Source: Clostridia bacterium
GTDB lineage: Bacteria > Bacillota > Clostridia > Acetivibrionales > DSM-27016
Direction of reading: 5' to 3'
Length of the DNA: 64,000 nt
NCBI GenBank assembly: GCA_026414765.1
Contig: JAOAIJ010000029.1
Coordinates: 1-64,000 of the forward strand
The position numbers and the translations under genes are program-made. Each line of letters opens with the position of its first letter. Position 1 is the first letter of the stretch. The notes under the pieces were generated by a model. It saw only the letters and a program-made list of their open reading frames with translations. It was not told where the DNA came from and did no database searches. Positions 23,969-32,559 of the stretch are shown one piece after another.

Positions 23969-25759
23969 TTGAAGAATCTGAAAGATGAAGCTACTACATA
24001 TTTTGTTGCTACTACAGCTTTAGAAGATTTTTGGGACAAATCAAAACCCATAATTTTTCTTGGCGAGTGGTGTATGCGGCATAGTAGAAAAGAAGGTTGG
24101 GAAAACCTTGATCATAAGGTTGTTACTAATATGTGGGAAGATGTAAATAAGCATAGAGAAGCATTTTACTATATACTTGATTTATATGAAAGAGTATTGG
24201 ATTCACTAGGAAATAGCCTAAACACTTTACATGGTGTAAATTATAGCAACAGGTATTGGAGGATATTGCTTGGCCCGTGGCTCTACCATTACTTAAGCAG
24301 TACGTATGACAGATTTTTGTCTATAAAAATGATCATGACTGATTACGGTCAGTTTGAAACAATGGGATTAAAGGAAGAATCTTTTTTTGTACCGGAAGAT
24401 ACAATTGAATTTATTTCATTAATTAATGATGATCCTTACAATCTTCAATTTTATACTAAAATAATGACTTTCTTTAACATTAAATTTGAAAAGAAGTATC
24501 TTGATATTACTCCAGAACAGATAGGGTATTCTGGTCCAATCACTCTAAAAAAGAAGTTTAGTGATAAAATCAATGAGGTGCTTAAATCTATTGTTAGATT
24601 AGTCAGCAACAAAAACTCTATCTTAATGACACTATCCAATTTTAGAAGAAATAATATTCTAAAAATGACAATAGGGTCATGTGGAAAAATATTGCCATTT
24701 GAGTTTAATAATTCGAAAAAGATTGGTTTTATGCCAGTGAACCAAGAAAGTAGGTTAGTGGTAAAGAATTTTTTTAATATTAATTCTAATAATGAGTTTG
24801 AAATATTTTTATCAACAGTAATAGCTAATGACATACCAAAATGCTTTATTGAGGGATATAACGAAATAAAAAGGGGAGTTGAAAAAAATTATCCGCTAAA
24901 TATTAAAGCATTATTTACAGTTTATGGCTGGTATTTTGATGAGACTTTCAAGCAATGGGCTGGGATGCTAACCGAAAGAGGCGTGCATCTTTTAGGTGCC
25001 CAACATGGGGGTAATTATGGCGTTGAAGAGTTTTTTTTCTTTGACAGGCATGAAACAAAAATATCAGATAGGTTCTATTCGTGGGGATGGGATAGATTTA
25101 CTAATACTGCAAACATAGTACCTATGCCAGCACCTAAACTTGTTGACAGGAATAAAATTGAAGCACATAATAATTTTGAAGGTATTCTATATACAACAAC
25201 TTCTATAACAAGATATTTAGTAAGGTTTCAGGAACCAAAAAGTTTTTCGGATAATTATGAAAACTGGCAGAAAAGATTTGTTTGTACAATTTCTTCAAAT
25301 ATACGAGAAAGAATCCGTATACGTCTCCACGGTGAAATGTTCGGAAGAGATTATGACATGAAATGGAAGGAACTGAAATACGGACATCTTATAGAAAGTT
25401 ATGATAGTATTAGTTTTTTAGAGAGCATGACCCAATGCCGTATTTATGTTTGCGACCATTTATCTACAACGTTTCTGGAGGCACTTTCTGCGAATAAACC
25501 AACAATTTTGTTCTGGGATCCGGAAATGTTTGTGCTTAATAGTGAAGCAGAAGTAGATTATAGCGAATTACGAAGGATGGGAATTTTATATTATACACCA
25601 GAAGAGGCGGCGGTGGCTATAAATAGAATATACCCCAATGTGGAAGAATGGTGGAATGATAATGAAAGGCAGGAGGTTATAATTAATTTCTGCAAAAAAT
25701 ATGTTTTAGTATCTGACTCTGCTTTAAATCAATGGCTGCGAGAACTAAAAAAGATATGA
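23969..25759 (+). CDS. LIC12162-family putative transferase
   Basis: 596 residues from the TTG at 23969, which lies 8 bases after GGAGGG (about 23957-23961); an earlier TTG at 23924 is poorly placed. The N-terminus TTYFVATTALEDFWD...IIFLGEWCMRHSRK and the LLGPWLYHYLSSTYDRF segment are characteristic of the LIC12162 family named from Leptospira O-antigen loci. The C-terminal half has GT-B-like elements (LLGAQHGGNYG, RIRLHGE, then a CDHLSTTFLEALSANKPTILFWD donor-site-like stretch near 510). The reaction is not established to my knowledge. Co-occurrence with nonulosonic-acid genes suggests it moves a CMP-ulosonic acid; inference. Confidence 0.8.
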   Translation: MKNLKDEATTYFVATTALEDFWDKSKPIIFLGEWCMRHSRKEGWENLDHKVVTNMWEDVNKHREAFYYILDLYERVLDSLGNSLNTLHGVNYSNRYWRILLGPWLYHYLSSTYDRFLSIKMIMTDYGQFETMGLKEESFFVPEDTIEFISLINDDPYNLQFYTKIMTFFNIKFEKKYLDITPEQIGYSGPITLKKKFSDKINEVLKSIVRLVSNKNSILMTLSNFRRNNILKMTIGSCGKILPFEFNNSKKIGFMPVNQESRLVVKNFFNINSNNEFEIFLSTVIANDIPKCFIEGYNEIKRGVEKNYPLNIKALFTVYGWYFDETFKQWAGMLTERGVHLLGAQHGGNYGVEEFFFFDRHETKISDRFYSWGWDRFTNTANIVPMPAPKLVDRNKIEAHNNFEGILYTTTSITRYLVRFQEPKSFSDNYENWQKRFVCTISSNIRERIRIRLHGEMFGRDYDMKWKELKYGHLIESYDSISFLESMTQCRIYVCDHLSTTFLEALSANKPTILFWDPEMFVLNSEAEVDYSELRRMGILYYTPEEAAVAINRIYPNVEEWWNDNERQEVIINFCKKYVLVSDSALNQWLRELKKI

Positions 25760-25809
25760 TATGAAATATGTATAACAAGTTTGATAATAATAATGTAGAG
25801 GTACTCCTG

Positions 25810-26481
25810 ATGACATTCAATGTATTTAAGAAAGTACAAAGAGAAAAAAACAACAAAAAGTTCTTATACGATCGCATATGTGCTTTATATATAAAGGGAC
25901 AAGACTTTTTGTCTGTTTTTTTTGGCACCTTTGTTTTTAGGCTAAAAGCATTCATGTTTGGAGTGGAATATGGAAGAGGTATCAAATGTTATGGACCAAT
26001 ACATATAATAAGGGCGGTAGGAAGTAAAATAAGTGTAGGTAATAATGTAATGTTCTTATCATCTTCTCCAAGATGCACTGCTAGCTCAATATATGCACCA
26101 GTGAGGCTAAAGACATATTCTGATACAGCACAAATTATTATTGAAGATGATGCAGGAATTAACGGAACGTCTATTACAGCTAGGACAAGATGCATCTATA
26201 TAGGTAGGAATACAAGGTTGGCACCTAATGTTACAATAATGGATTCAGATTTTCATGCTTTATGGCCACCTGAAACAAGAATGGAGAATCCTGCTTTGGA
26301 AGAAGATAGGGATGTAAGAATTGGTAATAATGTTTGGATAGCAACACAGTGTATCATACTTAAAGGGGTAACAATAGGGGAAAATTCAATTATTGCAGCA
26401 GGTAGCGTTGTAACTGGAGACATACCTCCAAATGTCATAGCTGGTGGAGTACCTGCAAAAGTAATTCGAAATTTACCATAG
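25810..26481 (+). CDS. Hexapeptide-repeat acyltransferase (WbbJ/LbH family)
   Basis: 223 residues from the ATG at 25810 with AGAGG upstream; an ATG at 25768 would add 14 residues with no site. Left-handed beta-helix hexapeptides run from about residue 75 to 215. DSDFHALWP holds the catalytic His region, and GNNVWIATQCIILKGVTIGENSIIAAGSVVTGDIPPNVIAGGVPAKVI is the standard closing repeat. It probably O- or N-acetylates a sugar of the glycan. The N-terminal 60 residues include a hydrophobic segment that may associate with the membrane. Confidence 0.85.
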   Translation: MTFNVFKKVQREKNNKKFLYDRICALYIKGQDFLSVFFGTFVFRLKAFMFGVEYGRGIKCYGPIHIIRAVGSKISVGNNVMFLSSSPRCTASSIYAPVRLKTYSDTAQIIIEDDAGINGTSITARTRCIYIGRNTRLAPNVTIMDSDFHALWPPETRMENPALEEDRDVRIGNNVWIATQCIILKGVTIGENSIIAAGSVVTGDIPPNVIAGGVPAKVIRNLP

Positions 26482-26494
26482 AGAGAGGTATATT

Positions 26495-27271
26495 ATGATA
26501 AATCTGAAACAAAAACTCCAAAAGAAAGAACTTACTATAGGTTCATGGATCAGTATAGGGCATCCGAATGTTGCAGAAATAATGGCCCAGTCTGGATTTG
26601 AGTGGCTGACGATTGACTTGGAACATAGCGCCATATCAATCAGTCAAGCCCAGGAGCTCATCAGGGTGATTGAATTGTCAGATGTTGTTCCTTTAGTTAG
26701 AATTGGGGAGAATGATCCTACTATCATAAAGAGGGTCATGGATGCAGGTGCCCATGGTATAATCGTCCCAATGGTCAACTCAAAGGAGGAAGCTGAGGCG
26801 GCAGTCAGTGCTATGAGGTATCCACCTGTTGGAAAACGTGGGGTAGGCTTATCCAGGGCACAAAAATATGGTTATGGATTTGATGACTACAGAAAATGGG
26901 TAGAAAATGACAGTGTACTGGTAGTGCAGATAGAGCATATAAATGCAGTAGAAAACCTGGAGGGAATATTGAGAACTCCAGGAATTGATGCTTTTATGGT
27001 GGGGCCATATGATCTTTCGGGTTCACTTGGTATTCCAGGAGATTTTACACATCCCAAAATGATCGAAGCTCTTAATGAGATAAAAAGGATTTCGGAAAAA
27101 ATGAATGCAACCTCCGGATTCCATGTAGTTTTTCCGCAAAAGGAATCGGTCAATCAAAAGATAAAAGATGGTTACTCTTTTATTGCATATGGAGTAGACT
27201 TTATATATATTGGAGATTCCTGCAGAAGGGCATTGAAAGAAATAGATGGAAATAGATTTGCGGAGGCTTGA
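26495..27271 (+). CDS. HpcH/HpaI-family aldolase
   Basis: 258 residues, preceded by GAGAGG. Class II pyruvate aldolase fold with all expected residues: His44 (DLEHS), Arg69 (LVRIGEND), Glu147 (QIEH) and Asp173 (GPYDLSGSLG), plus KRGVGLSRA. Such enzymes join or split pyruvate and an aldehyde to give 4-hydroxy-2-oxo acids. Sitting 1 kb upstream of a KdsB-like gene with no KdsA in sight, it could make a 3-deoxy-2-ulosonic acid for CMP activation, a role not established for the family in glycan loci. Base composition of this and the next six genes is clearly less AT-rich than the genes before it. Confidence 0.85.
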   Translation: MINLKQKLQKKELTIGSWISIGHPNVAEIMAQSGFEWLTIDLEHSAISISQAQELIRVIELSDVVPLVRIGENDPTIIKRVMDAGAHGIIVPMVNSKEEAEAAVSAMRYPPVGKRGVGLSRAQKYGYGFDDYRKWVENDSVLVVQIEHINAVENLEGILRTPGIDAFMVGPYDLSGSLGIPGDFTHPKMIEALNEIKRISEKMNATSGFHVVFPQKESVNQKIKDGYSFIAYGVDFIYIGDSCRRALKEIDGNRFAEA

Positions 27272-27274
27272 TAT

Positions 27275-28258
27275 ATGAAAGAAAATGATATTCGTAAAAA
27301 GGAAGCACATGAGACATATTTAAGACTGGTCAAGGAAGATTGTGAAAAATATTTTAGCGATTCAGAAAGCTTTTATATAGGTAGGTGTCCTGCATGTGTG
27401 AATGAAAGCTATTCTAGCCAATTTGAAAAGAGCTCTTTCAAATACGTGACATGTGACAGCTGCAATACCTTATATGCAAAGACAAGACCTTCGCTGGATA
27501 AGCTCAATGAATTCTATTCTAAGTCGGTTTCTACTTCATATTGGGTCAATGAGTTTTTTATGCCTGTTGCGGAAGCCAGAAGAGAGAAAATTTTCCGACC
27601 AAGGGCGGAGTACTTTGCTCAACGCTTCGGTGAGGATCCACAGTGGAGAATAGGAGATATCGGAGCCGGGTTTGGTATTTTCTTGGATGAATTACGGAAG
27701 CTTTGGCCTAGCTCCAGCTATACAGCGATAGAGCCATCTAGTGAGCAGGCGGAGATTTGCCGGAAGCAAGGATTCCAAACCGAGTGTTCAATGTTAGAAG
27801 ATTTAAAAGGATATGATGATTACTTTGATTTCCTGACAGCCTTTGAATTGATGGAGCATCTGTCAGATCCAGCAGAGTTTCTGTCAAAAGTACATAGACT
27901 GTTAAAGCCGGGGGGGTGGCTCTGGATGAGTACTCTTAACGGAGAAGGCTTTGATATTCAGGTTCTTTGGAAAGATTCAAAAAGTATCTATCCTCCTGCA
28001 CATATCAACTTTTTTAATCCTGATTCACTCAGTAGTCTGCTTGAATCTGTCGGATTTGAGGTATTAGAGGCGGAAACCCCCGGGCAGCTAGACTGGAATA
28101 TAGTAGAAGATGCAATTAGTATAAGGGATGAAAAAGAAGATAGATTTTGGAAACTGGTAGCAAAAAAAGCTACTCCTGAAGCTAAGAAGGAATTGCAGGA
28201 ATGGATAAAAAATAACAGATTCAGTTCTCACATGAGGATATTAGCAAGGAAAAGGTAG
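27275..28258 (+). CDS. SAM-dependent methyltransferase with zinc-ribbon N-terminus
   Basis: 327 residues, start 4 bases after the aldolase stop. CPAC near residue 38 and CDSC near 64 suggest a zinc ribbon, as in C-methyltransferases of deoxysugars (Methyltransf_13/14 type). Class I SAM-binding motif IGDIGAGFGIFLDEL near 128, LTAFELMEHLSDP and RLLKPGGWLWMST follow. Likely methylates the sugar formed by the neighbouring aldolase/KdsB pathway, or a glycan position. Translational coupling to the aldolase supports a joint pathway. Confidence 0.82.
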   Translation: MKENDIRKKEAHETYLRLVKEDCEKYFSDSESFYIGRCPACVNESYSSQFEKSSFKYVTCDSCNTLYAKTRPSLDKLNEFYSKSVSTSYWVNEFFMPVAEARREKIFRPRAEYFAQRFGEDPQWRIGDIGAGFGIFLDELRKLWPSSSYTAIEPSSEQAEICRKQGFQTECSMLEDLKGYDDYFDFLTAFELMEHLSDPAEFLSKVHRLLKPGGWLWMSTLNGEGFDIQVLWKDSKSIYPPAHINFFNPDSLSSLLESVGFEVLEAETPGQLDWNIVEDAISIRDEKEDRFWKLVAKKATPEAKKELQEWIKNNRFSSHMRILARKR

Positions 28259-28283
28259 AATAAGAATTGGAAGGTGATTTTAT

Positions 28284-29039
28284 ATGAAAATAGTTGCTGT
28301 TGTACCCGCAAGAATGAGTGCAACTAGATTTCCAGGCAAGCCTCTGGCAAATATCTCCGGATTACCGATGATTGAGCATGTCCGTAGAAGGGTTGCCATG
28401 TGTTCGTTGATTGATGATGTTTTTGTAGCAACATGTGATAAAGAAATTTATGAGGCTGTCGTTAATTTTGGCGGAAAGTCTGTAATGACAGCTGATACGC
28501 ATGAGCGGTGCACTGATAGGGTCGCTGAAGCTGCTCTTGATATAGACGCTGATATAATTGTAAATGTGCAAGGTGATGAGCCTCTGGTAATGCCCGAAAT
28601 GTTTGAACCTCTTTTAAAGCCTTTGATTGATGATAAGGGTGTATATTGTACGAACCTGATGGCAGAGATTCATGAAGAACAGGATTTCGTCAGTTCAAAT
28701 GTAGTGAAAACAGTTTATGACCTGTCAGGTAATGCGGTTTATTTTTCCAGGGAACCTATACCTTCTGCAAGTAAAGCAAAAGGAATGAGCTATAAGAAAT
28801 ATAAGCAACTTGGTATTATTGCATTTAGAAAAGATTTCTTACAGAAATTCACTGCATTGACACCGACTCCTTTGGAGATTGTTGAATCAGTGGATATGTT
28901 AAGAGCTATTGAACATGGGTATAAGATCCGAATGGTTTTGACTGAGTTCCAATCTATAGGTGTCGATACGCCTGAGGATTTGGAAAGAGCAGAAAAACTC
29001 ATGGCAAAGGACAAGCTTGTTAAAAACTACATTAGATGA
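28284..29039 (+). CDS. kdsB: 3-deoxy-manno-octulosonate cytidylyltransferase-like (KdsB family)
   Basis: 251 residues, AAGGTG upstream. The full KdsB signature is present: VVPARMSATRFPGKPL (CTP loop), RCTDRVAEAA, VNVQGDEPLVMP (metal site), YFSREPIPS and IVESVDMLRAIEHG. The family makes CMP-Kdo or CMP-8-amino-Kdo in Gram-negatives. In a Gram-positive genome, with no kdsA or lipid A genes around, it more likely activates a Kdo-like sugar for the surface glycan. KdsB enzymes are distinct from the SpsF-type gene at 12262, so the locus encodes two separate CMP-sugar syntheses. Confidence 0.85.
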   Translation: MKIVAVVPARMSATRFPGKPLANISGLPMIEHVRRRVAMCSLIDDVFVATCDKEIYEAVVNFGGKSVMTADTHERCTDRVAEAALDIDADIIVNVQGDEPLVMPEMFEPLLKPLIDDKGVYCTNLMAEIHEEQDFVSSNVVKTVYDLSGNAVYFSREPIPSASKAKGMSYKKYKQLGIIAFRKDFLQKFTALTPTPLEIVESVDMLRAIEHGYKIRMVLTEFQSIGVDTPEDLERAEKLMAKDKLVKNYIR

Positions 29040-29057
29040 AACCGGGGTGACACATTA

Positions 29058-30089
29058 ATGAAATCCAATGATAACCTTAGAGTCGGGATTGTGGGTTATG
29101 GAGTGGTAGGAAAACGACGTCGTCATTATATAGATCAGCATCCTAACATGAAGACTGTGGCAGTTTGTGATCAGAATTTCAGTGAACCTTGTGTAATGGC
29201 TGATGGGATTAGGTGTTACAATGATTACAATGAGATTCTTAAAGAGGATTTAGATGCAGTCTTTGTAAGCTTACCGAACTATCTTGCTGCGGAGGTAACT
29301 ATTGCTGGTCTTGAAAGGGGCATGCATATATTCTGTGAAAAGCCTCCGGGCCGTGATGTAGCTGATATAGAAAAGGTTGTGGAAGCTGAAAAAAAGAACA
29401 AAGGACTCGTACTTAAATATGGGTTCAATCACCGGTATCACGAATCCGTCAAGGAGGCCATACGAATTATTAAGTCAGGTGAGCTGGGCGAAATAGTCAG
29501 CTTACGTGGTGTATATGGCAAAAGTAAGATAATCCCATTTTCAGGTGGATGGCGTGCTGAAAGAAAGTATTCAGGTGGTGGAATACTTCTTGATCAAGGC
29601 ATTCACATGGTTGACCTTATGAGGCTCTTCTGTGGAGAGTTTGTTGAAGTGAAAAGCTATATATCAAATAGTTATTGGAAACATGATGTTGAGGATAATG
29701 CATATGCGTTAATGCGTGATAGATTGGGACGGATAGCAATGCTTCATTCCACAGCTACTCAATGGCAACATAAGTTTTCTTTAGAAATCAGCCTTACTGA
29801 AGGGTTTATTGAACTGAGGGGAATCCTGTCAGGTTCAAAAAGCTATGGGCAGGAGATGCTGATATTAGGCAAGAGAGACGAATCGGATGTGGGAGCAACG
29901 CGGGAGCAGGTTACTACATATCTTGAGGATAATTCCTGGAGGGATGAAGTAAACGAATTTGCAGATGCTATACTAAAGGGAATTGAATTGAAATCTGGTA
30001 ACAGTGCTGATGCCCTTGATACAATGAAGCTGATTTATGAGATTTATGGAGCAGATTCAGAATGGTGTTCACGCTTTAATATTAAATGA
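29058..30089 (+). CDS. Gfo/Idh/MocA-family oxidoreductase
   Basis: 343 residues, starting 18 bases after the kdsB-like stop. N-terminal Rossmann motif VGIVGYGVVGKRR, the FCEKPPGRD catalytic-Lys motif near residue 95, and GGGILLDQGIHMVDL with the conserved Asp/His pair. NAD(P)-dependent oxidation or reduction of a sugar hydroxyl/keto group. Wedged between KdsB and a SIS isomerase, it is probably part of the same Kdo-like sugar pathway; the substrate is unknown. Confidence 0.85.
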   Translation: MKSNDNLRVGIVGYGVVGKRRRHYIDQHPNMKTVAVCDQNFSEPCVMADGIRCYNDYNEILKEDLDAVFVSLPNYLAAEVTIAGLERGMHIFCEKPPGRDVADIEKVVEAEKKNKGLVLKYGFNHRYHESVKEAIRIIKSGELGEIVSLRGVYGKSKIIPFSGGWRAERKYSGGGILLDQGIHMVDLMRLFCGEFVEVKSYISNSYWKHDVEDNAYALMRDRLGRIAMLHSTATQWQHKFSLEISLTEGFIELRGILSGSKSYGQEMLILGKRDESDVGATREQVTTYLEDNSWRDEVNEFADAILKGIELKSGNSADALDTMKLIYEIYGADSEWCSRFNIK

Positions 30090-30133
30090 TTTGTTAGTGT
30101 TCGTAGGCTTTATATATGAAAGGAGATGCTTTA

Positions 30134-30751
30134 ATGAATAATATGGAACGCCTTTTTGCAGAAAGTTCAAATGCAAAAGAGTTTGCAGCTGGATATCTTG
30201 ATTATCTGGCAAATCTACTTAGGAAACTAGATTTAGATGAAATAACAGCGTTTATAGACGAAATGGATAGGTGCCATAAAAGTCAGAATAATATATTCAT
30301 TGTCGGGAATGGAGGCTCCGCGGCAACTGCTTCACATATGGTAAACGACTTAGGGATGGATGTGTTAAAAAAAGCAGGTATTGAAGTTCCTTTCCGTGCT
30401 ATGTCACTGACTGATAATATTCCCTTGATAATGGCTATATCTAATGATGACAGTTATGATAATGTGTTTGTGAATCAACTTAAGATATATTATAAAGAAG
30501 GCGATATCCTTATAGGAATTTCTGCAAGTGGAAACTCGCCTAACATAATAAATGCGGCGGAGTGGGTAAAGCAAAGAAATGGTAAGGTAATAGGACTTAC
30601 TGGTTTTGATGGAGGAAAGCTTAAAGAAATCAGTGACATAGTGGTCCATGTAGACACTCCGAAAGGTGAGTATGGACCTGTAGAAGACATCCATTTGGTT
30701 ATTAACCACCTATTAGCTATGTGGTTTCAAAACAAGATGAAGGTAAGGTAA
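30134..30751 (+). CDS. SIS-domain phosphosugar isomerase (GmhA/KdsD-like)
   Basis: 205 residues from the ATG at 30134, 8 bases after AAAGGAG; the ATG at 30116 overlaps that site and is rejected. SIS fold with FIVGNGGSAATASHMVNDL near residue 55, ISASGNSPNIINA near 120 and a closing E-D-I-H-L-V-I-N-H-L helix. It resembles sedoheptulose-7-phosphate isomerase (GmhA) more than the two-domain KdsD, lacking CBS domains. Family members interconvert aldose and ketose phosphates, here plausibly supplying the aldehyde acceptor for the aldolase at 26495. Confidence 0.82.
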   Translation: MNNMERLFAESSNAKEFAAGYLDYLANLLRKLDLDEITAFIDEMDRCHKSQNNIFIVGNGGSAATASHMVNDLGMDVLKKAGIEVPFRAMSLTDNIPLIMAISNDDSYDNVFVNQLKIYYKEGDILIGISASGNSPNIINAAEWVKQRNGKVIGLTGFDGGKLKEISDIVVHVDTPKGEYGPVEDIHLVINHLLAMWFQNKMKVR

Positions 30752-30809
30752 GAAAAGTGATATAGTGGGCTTTTGTCGTAAATTTTGGGATTGAAAGGAA
30801 GGGTCATTT

Positions 30810-31727
30810 ATGAAGCTTGTGGTTGCGATAGGAGCGTCTTCCTTCGCTGTAGAGGATGATACTCCATTGAGACTGTTAATAGATTCAGGAGTGGAAGTCA
30901 GAAATAATACATATGGACGCCGTCTGACAGAAGAGGAGACAATTCAGCATCTTAGGGGTGTGGACGGCTTACTTGCAGGGTTGGAACCCTTGAATAAAAA
31001 TGTCCTTTCAGCATCACCTGAACTAAAGGCTATTGCCAGAATTGGTATAGGTATGACAAATGTTGACATAGTGGAAGCAAAAGAACGTGGTATCAAAGTA
31101 TCAAATACACCTGACGGGCCTACTAAAGCTGTAGCTGAGATGACCCTGACTGCTGCATTGGCATTATGCCGTAAGCTAACGGTTGAAAACTCATTATTAC
31201 ACCAAGGCAGGTGGGAAAAACACATAAGTAGTAGTCTAGACGGTGCGAAGGTTTTGATTATCGGGTATGGCCGCATCGGAAGACGCACGGGTGAATTGTT
31301 TCAAGTTTTTGGTGCAGATATACTTGTAGTTGATCCAGCTGTAAAACCAGAGATGCTTTGCAATAATGAAAGGTTGGTGTCACTGGAAGAGGGATTGAAT
31401 GAGGCTCAATTGATTTCAATTCATGCAAGCGGTACTGATGTCTTACTGGGACACAGGGAGTTTGAACTGATGAAAGAGGGTGTAATTCTGCTGAATTCGG
31501 CACGCGGTGAGTTGGTAGATGAAAATGCCCTTGTTCGTGCATTGGATGAGGAAAGGGTCAGTGGTGCTTGGTTTGATGCCTTCTGGGAAGAACCTTACAA
31601 AGGAGTGCTTTGCAGGTATGAACAGGTCTTGCTTACTCCCCATGTCAGCACATATACTCGGGAGTGCCGTCTTTCGATGGAAACAGAAGCAGTAAAGAAC
31701 TTGCTTAGAGATTTGGGGGTAAGGTAG
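30810..31727 (+). CDS. D-2-hydroxyacid dehydrogenase (SerA-like)
   Basis: 305 residues; GAAAGGAAGG upstream. Two-domain D-isomer hydroxyacid dehydrogenase: substrate domain with IARIGIGMTNVD, NAD-binding VLIIGYGRIGRRTGEL, catalytic Arg near 232 in SARGELVDENAL, Glu in EEPY and His278 in TPHVST. There is no ACT or ASB domain, so it is shorter than SerA of serine biosynthesis. Located among sugar genes, it may reduce or oxidise the 2-keto acid function of an intermediate. Its stop overlaps the next start by one base. Confidence 0.82.
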   Translation: MKLVVAIGASSFAVEDDTPLRLLIDSGVEVRNNTYGRRLTEEETIQHLRGVDGLLAGLEPLNKNVLSASPELKAIARIGIGMTNVDIVEAKERGIKVSNTPDGPTKAVAEMTLTAALALCRKLTVENSLLHQGRWEKHISSSLDGAKVLIIGYGRIGRRTGELFQVFGADILVVDPAVKPEMLCNNERLVSLEEGLNEAQLISIHASGTDVLLGHREFELMKEGVILLNSARGELVDENALVRALDEERVSGAWFDAFWEEPYKGVLCRYEQVLLTPHVSTYTRECRLSMETEAVKNLLRDLGVR

Positions 31728-32482
31728 TGGAGTGGCAGGCTGAACTGGAAATGGCTGTTTGTGCTGCAAAAGCAGCAGGAGATAAGCTTAAGGAATTACA
31801 AAACGGTTGTTTGGATATTATCAGTGAGTATGGGAAGGATATAAAATTAGGAGCAGACAGAGAAGCGGAGAGTATGATTATACAAACGCTTACAAGCAAT
31901 AGCAGATACCCGGTTTTGGCTGAGGAAAGCGGAGAACATGGAAAAATTGATGGAGATGAGCCTGTTTGGATTATAGATCCTTTAGATGGTACATTCAATT
32001 ATAGTAGGAATATCCCATTATGCTGTGTATCTATTGCTCTCTGGAAAGGGAAAAGGCCAATTCTGGGTGTCATAAATAATTTTAATACAGGTGAGATATA
32101 TACGGGTATAGTAGGTGTCGGTGCATGGTGTAATGATAAGATGATATCAGTATCACAAATTCAGAAGGAAGAAGCGGCTGTTTTAGTAACAGGGTTTCCT
32201 GTCAATAGGGATTTTGGACAAGACTCTCTTATGAGCTCTATATCTCAGATTAAGTCATTCAAAAAAATCAGAATGCTAGGAACTGCTGCGTTGTCACTTG
32301 CATATGTAGCGTGTGGATATGCAGATACATATATAGAAGAGAATATCATGTTTTGGGATGTTGCCGCGGGGATTGCTCTGGTTGAAGCGGCAGGAGGATG
32401 GATTAGCTTTAAAGATTCTGTTAATAAGAAATGGGCTAAGGATGTAATATGTTCTTCATTTAGAATTGATAGCTCGAAATAA
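31727..32482 (+). CDS. Inositol monophosphatase-family phosphatase
   Basis: 251 residues; GTG start overlapping the TAG of the previous gene (TAGTG) with GGGGGTAAGG before it. Metal-binding motifs are complete: ESGEHG near residue 66, WIIDPLDGTFNYSR near 83, and FWDVAAGIALVEAAGG near 208. Mg-dependent sugar-phosphate phosphatase. In the KdsB block it could replace KdsC by removing a phosphate before CMP activation; inferred from position only. Confidence 0.82.
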   Translation: MEWQAELEMAVCAAKAAGDKLKELQNGCLDIISEYGKDIKLGADREAESMIIQTLTSNSRYPVLAEESGEHGKIDGDEPVWIIDPLDGTFNYSRNIPLCCVSIALWKGKRPILGVINNFNTGEIYTGIVGVGAWCNDKMISVSQIQKEEAAVLVTGFPVNRDFGQDSLMSSISQIKSFKKIRMLGTAALSLAYVACGYADTYIEENIMFWDVAAGIALVEAAGGWISFKDSVNKKWAKDVICSSFRIDSSK

Positions 32483-32559
32483 ATTATGAAAGATTGTACC
32501 CAATGAATTTTTTAGTAGCCAAGAATAATTAAGAAATCAGTCAAAGTGGGGTGAGACTA

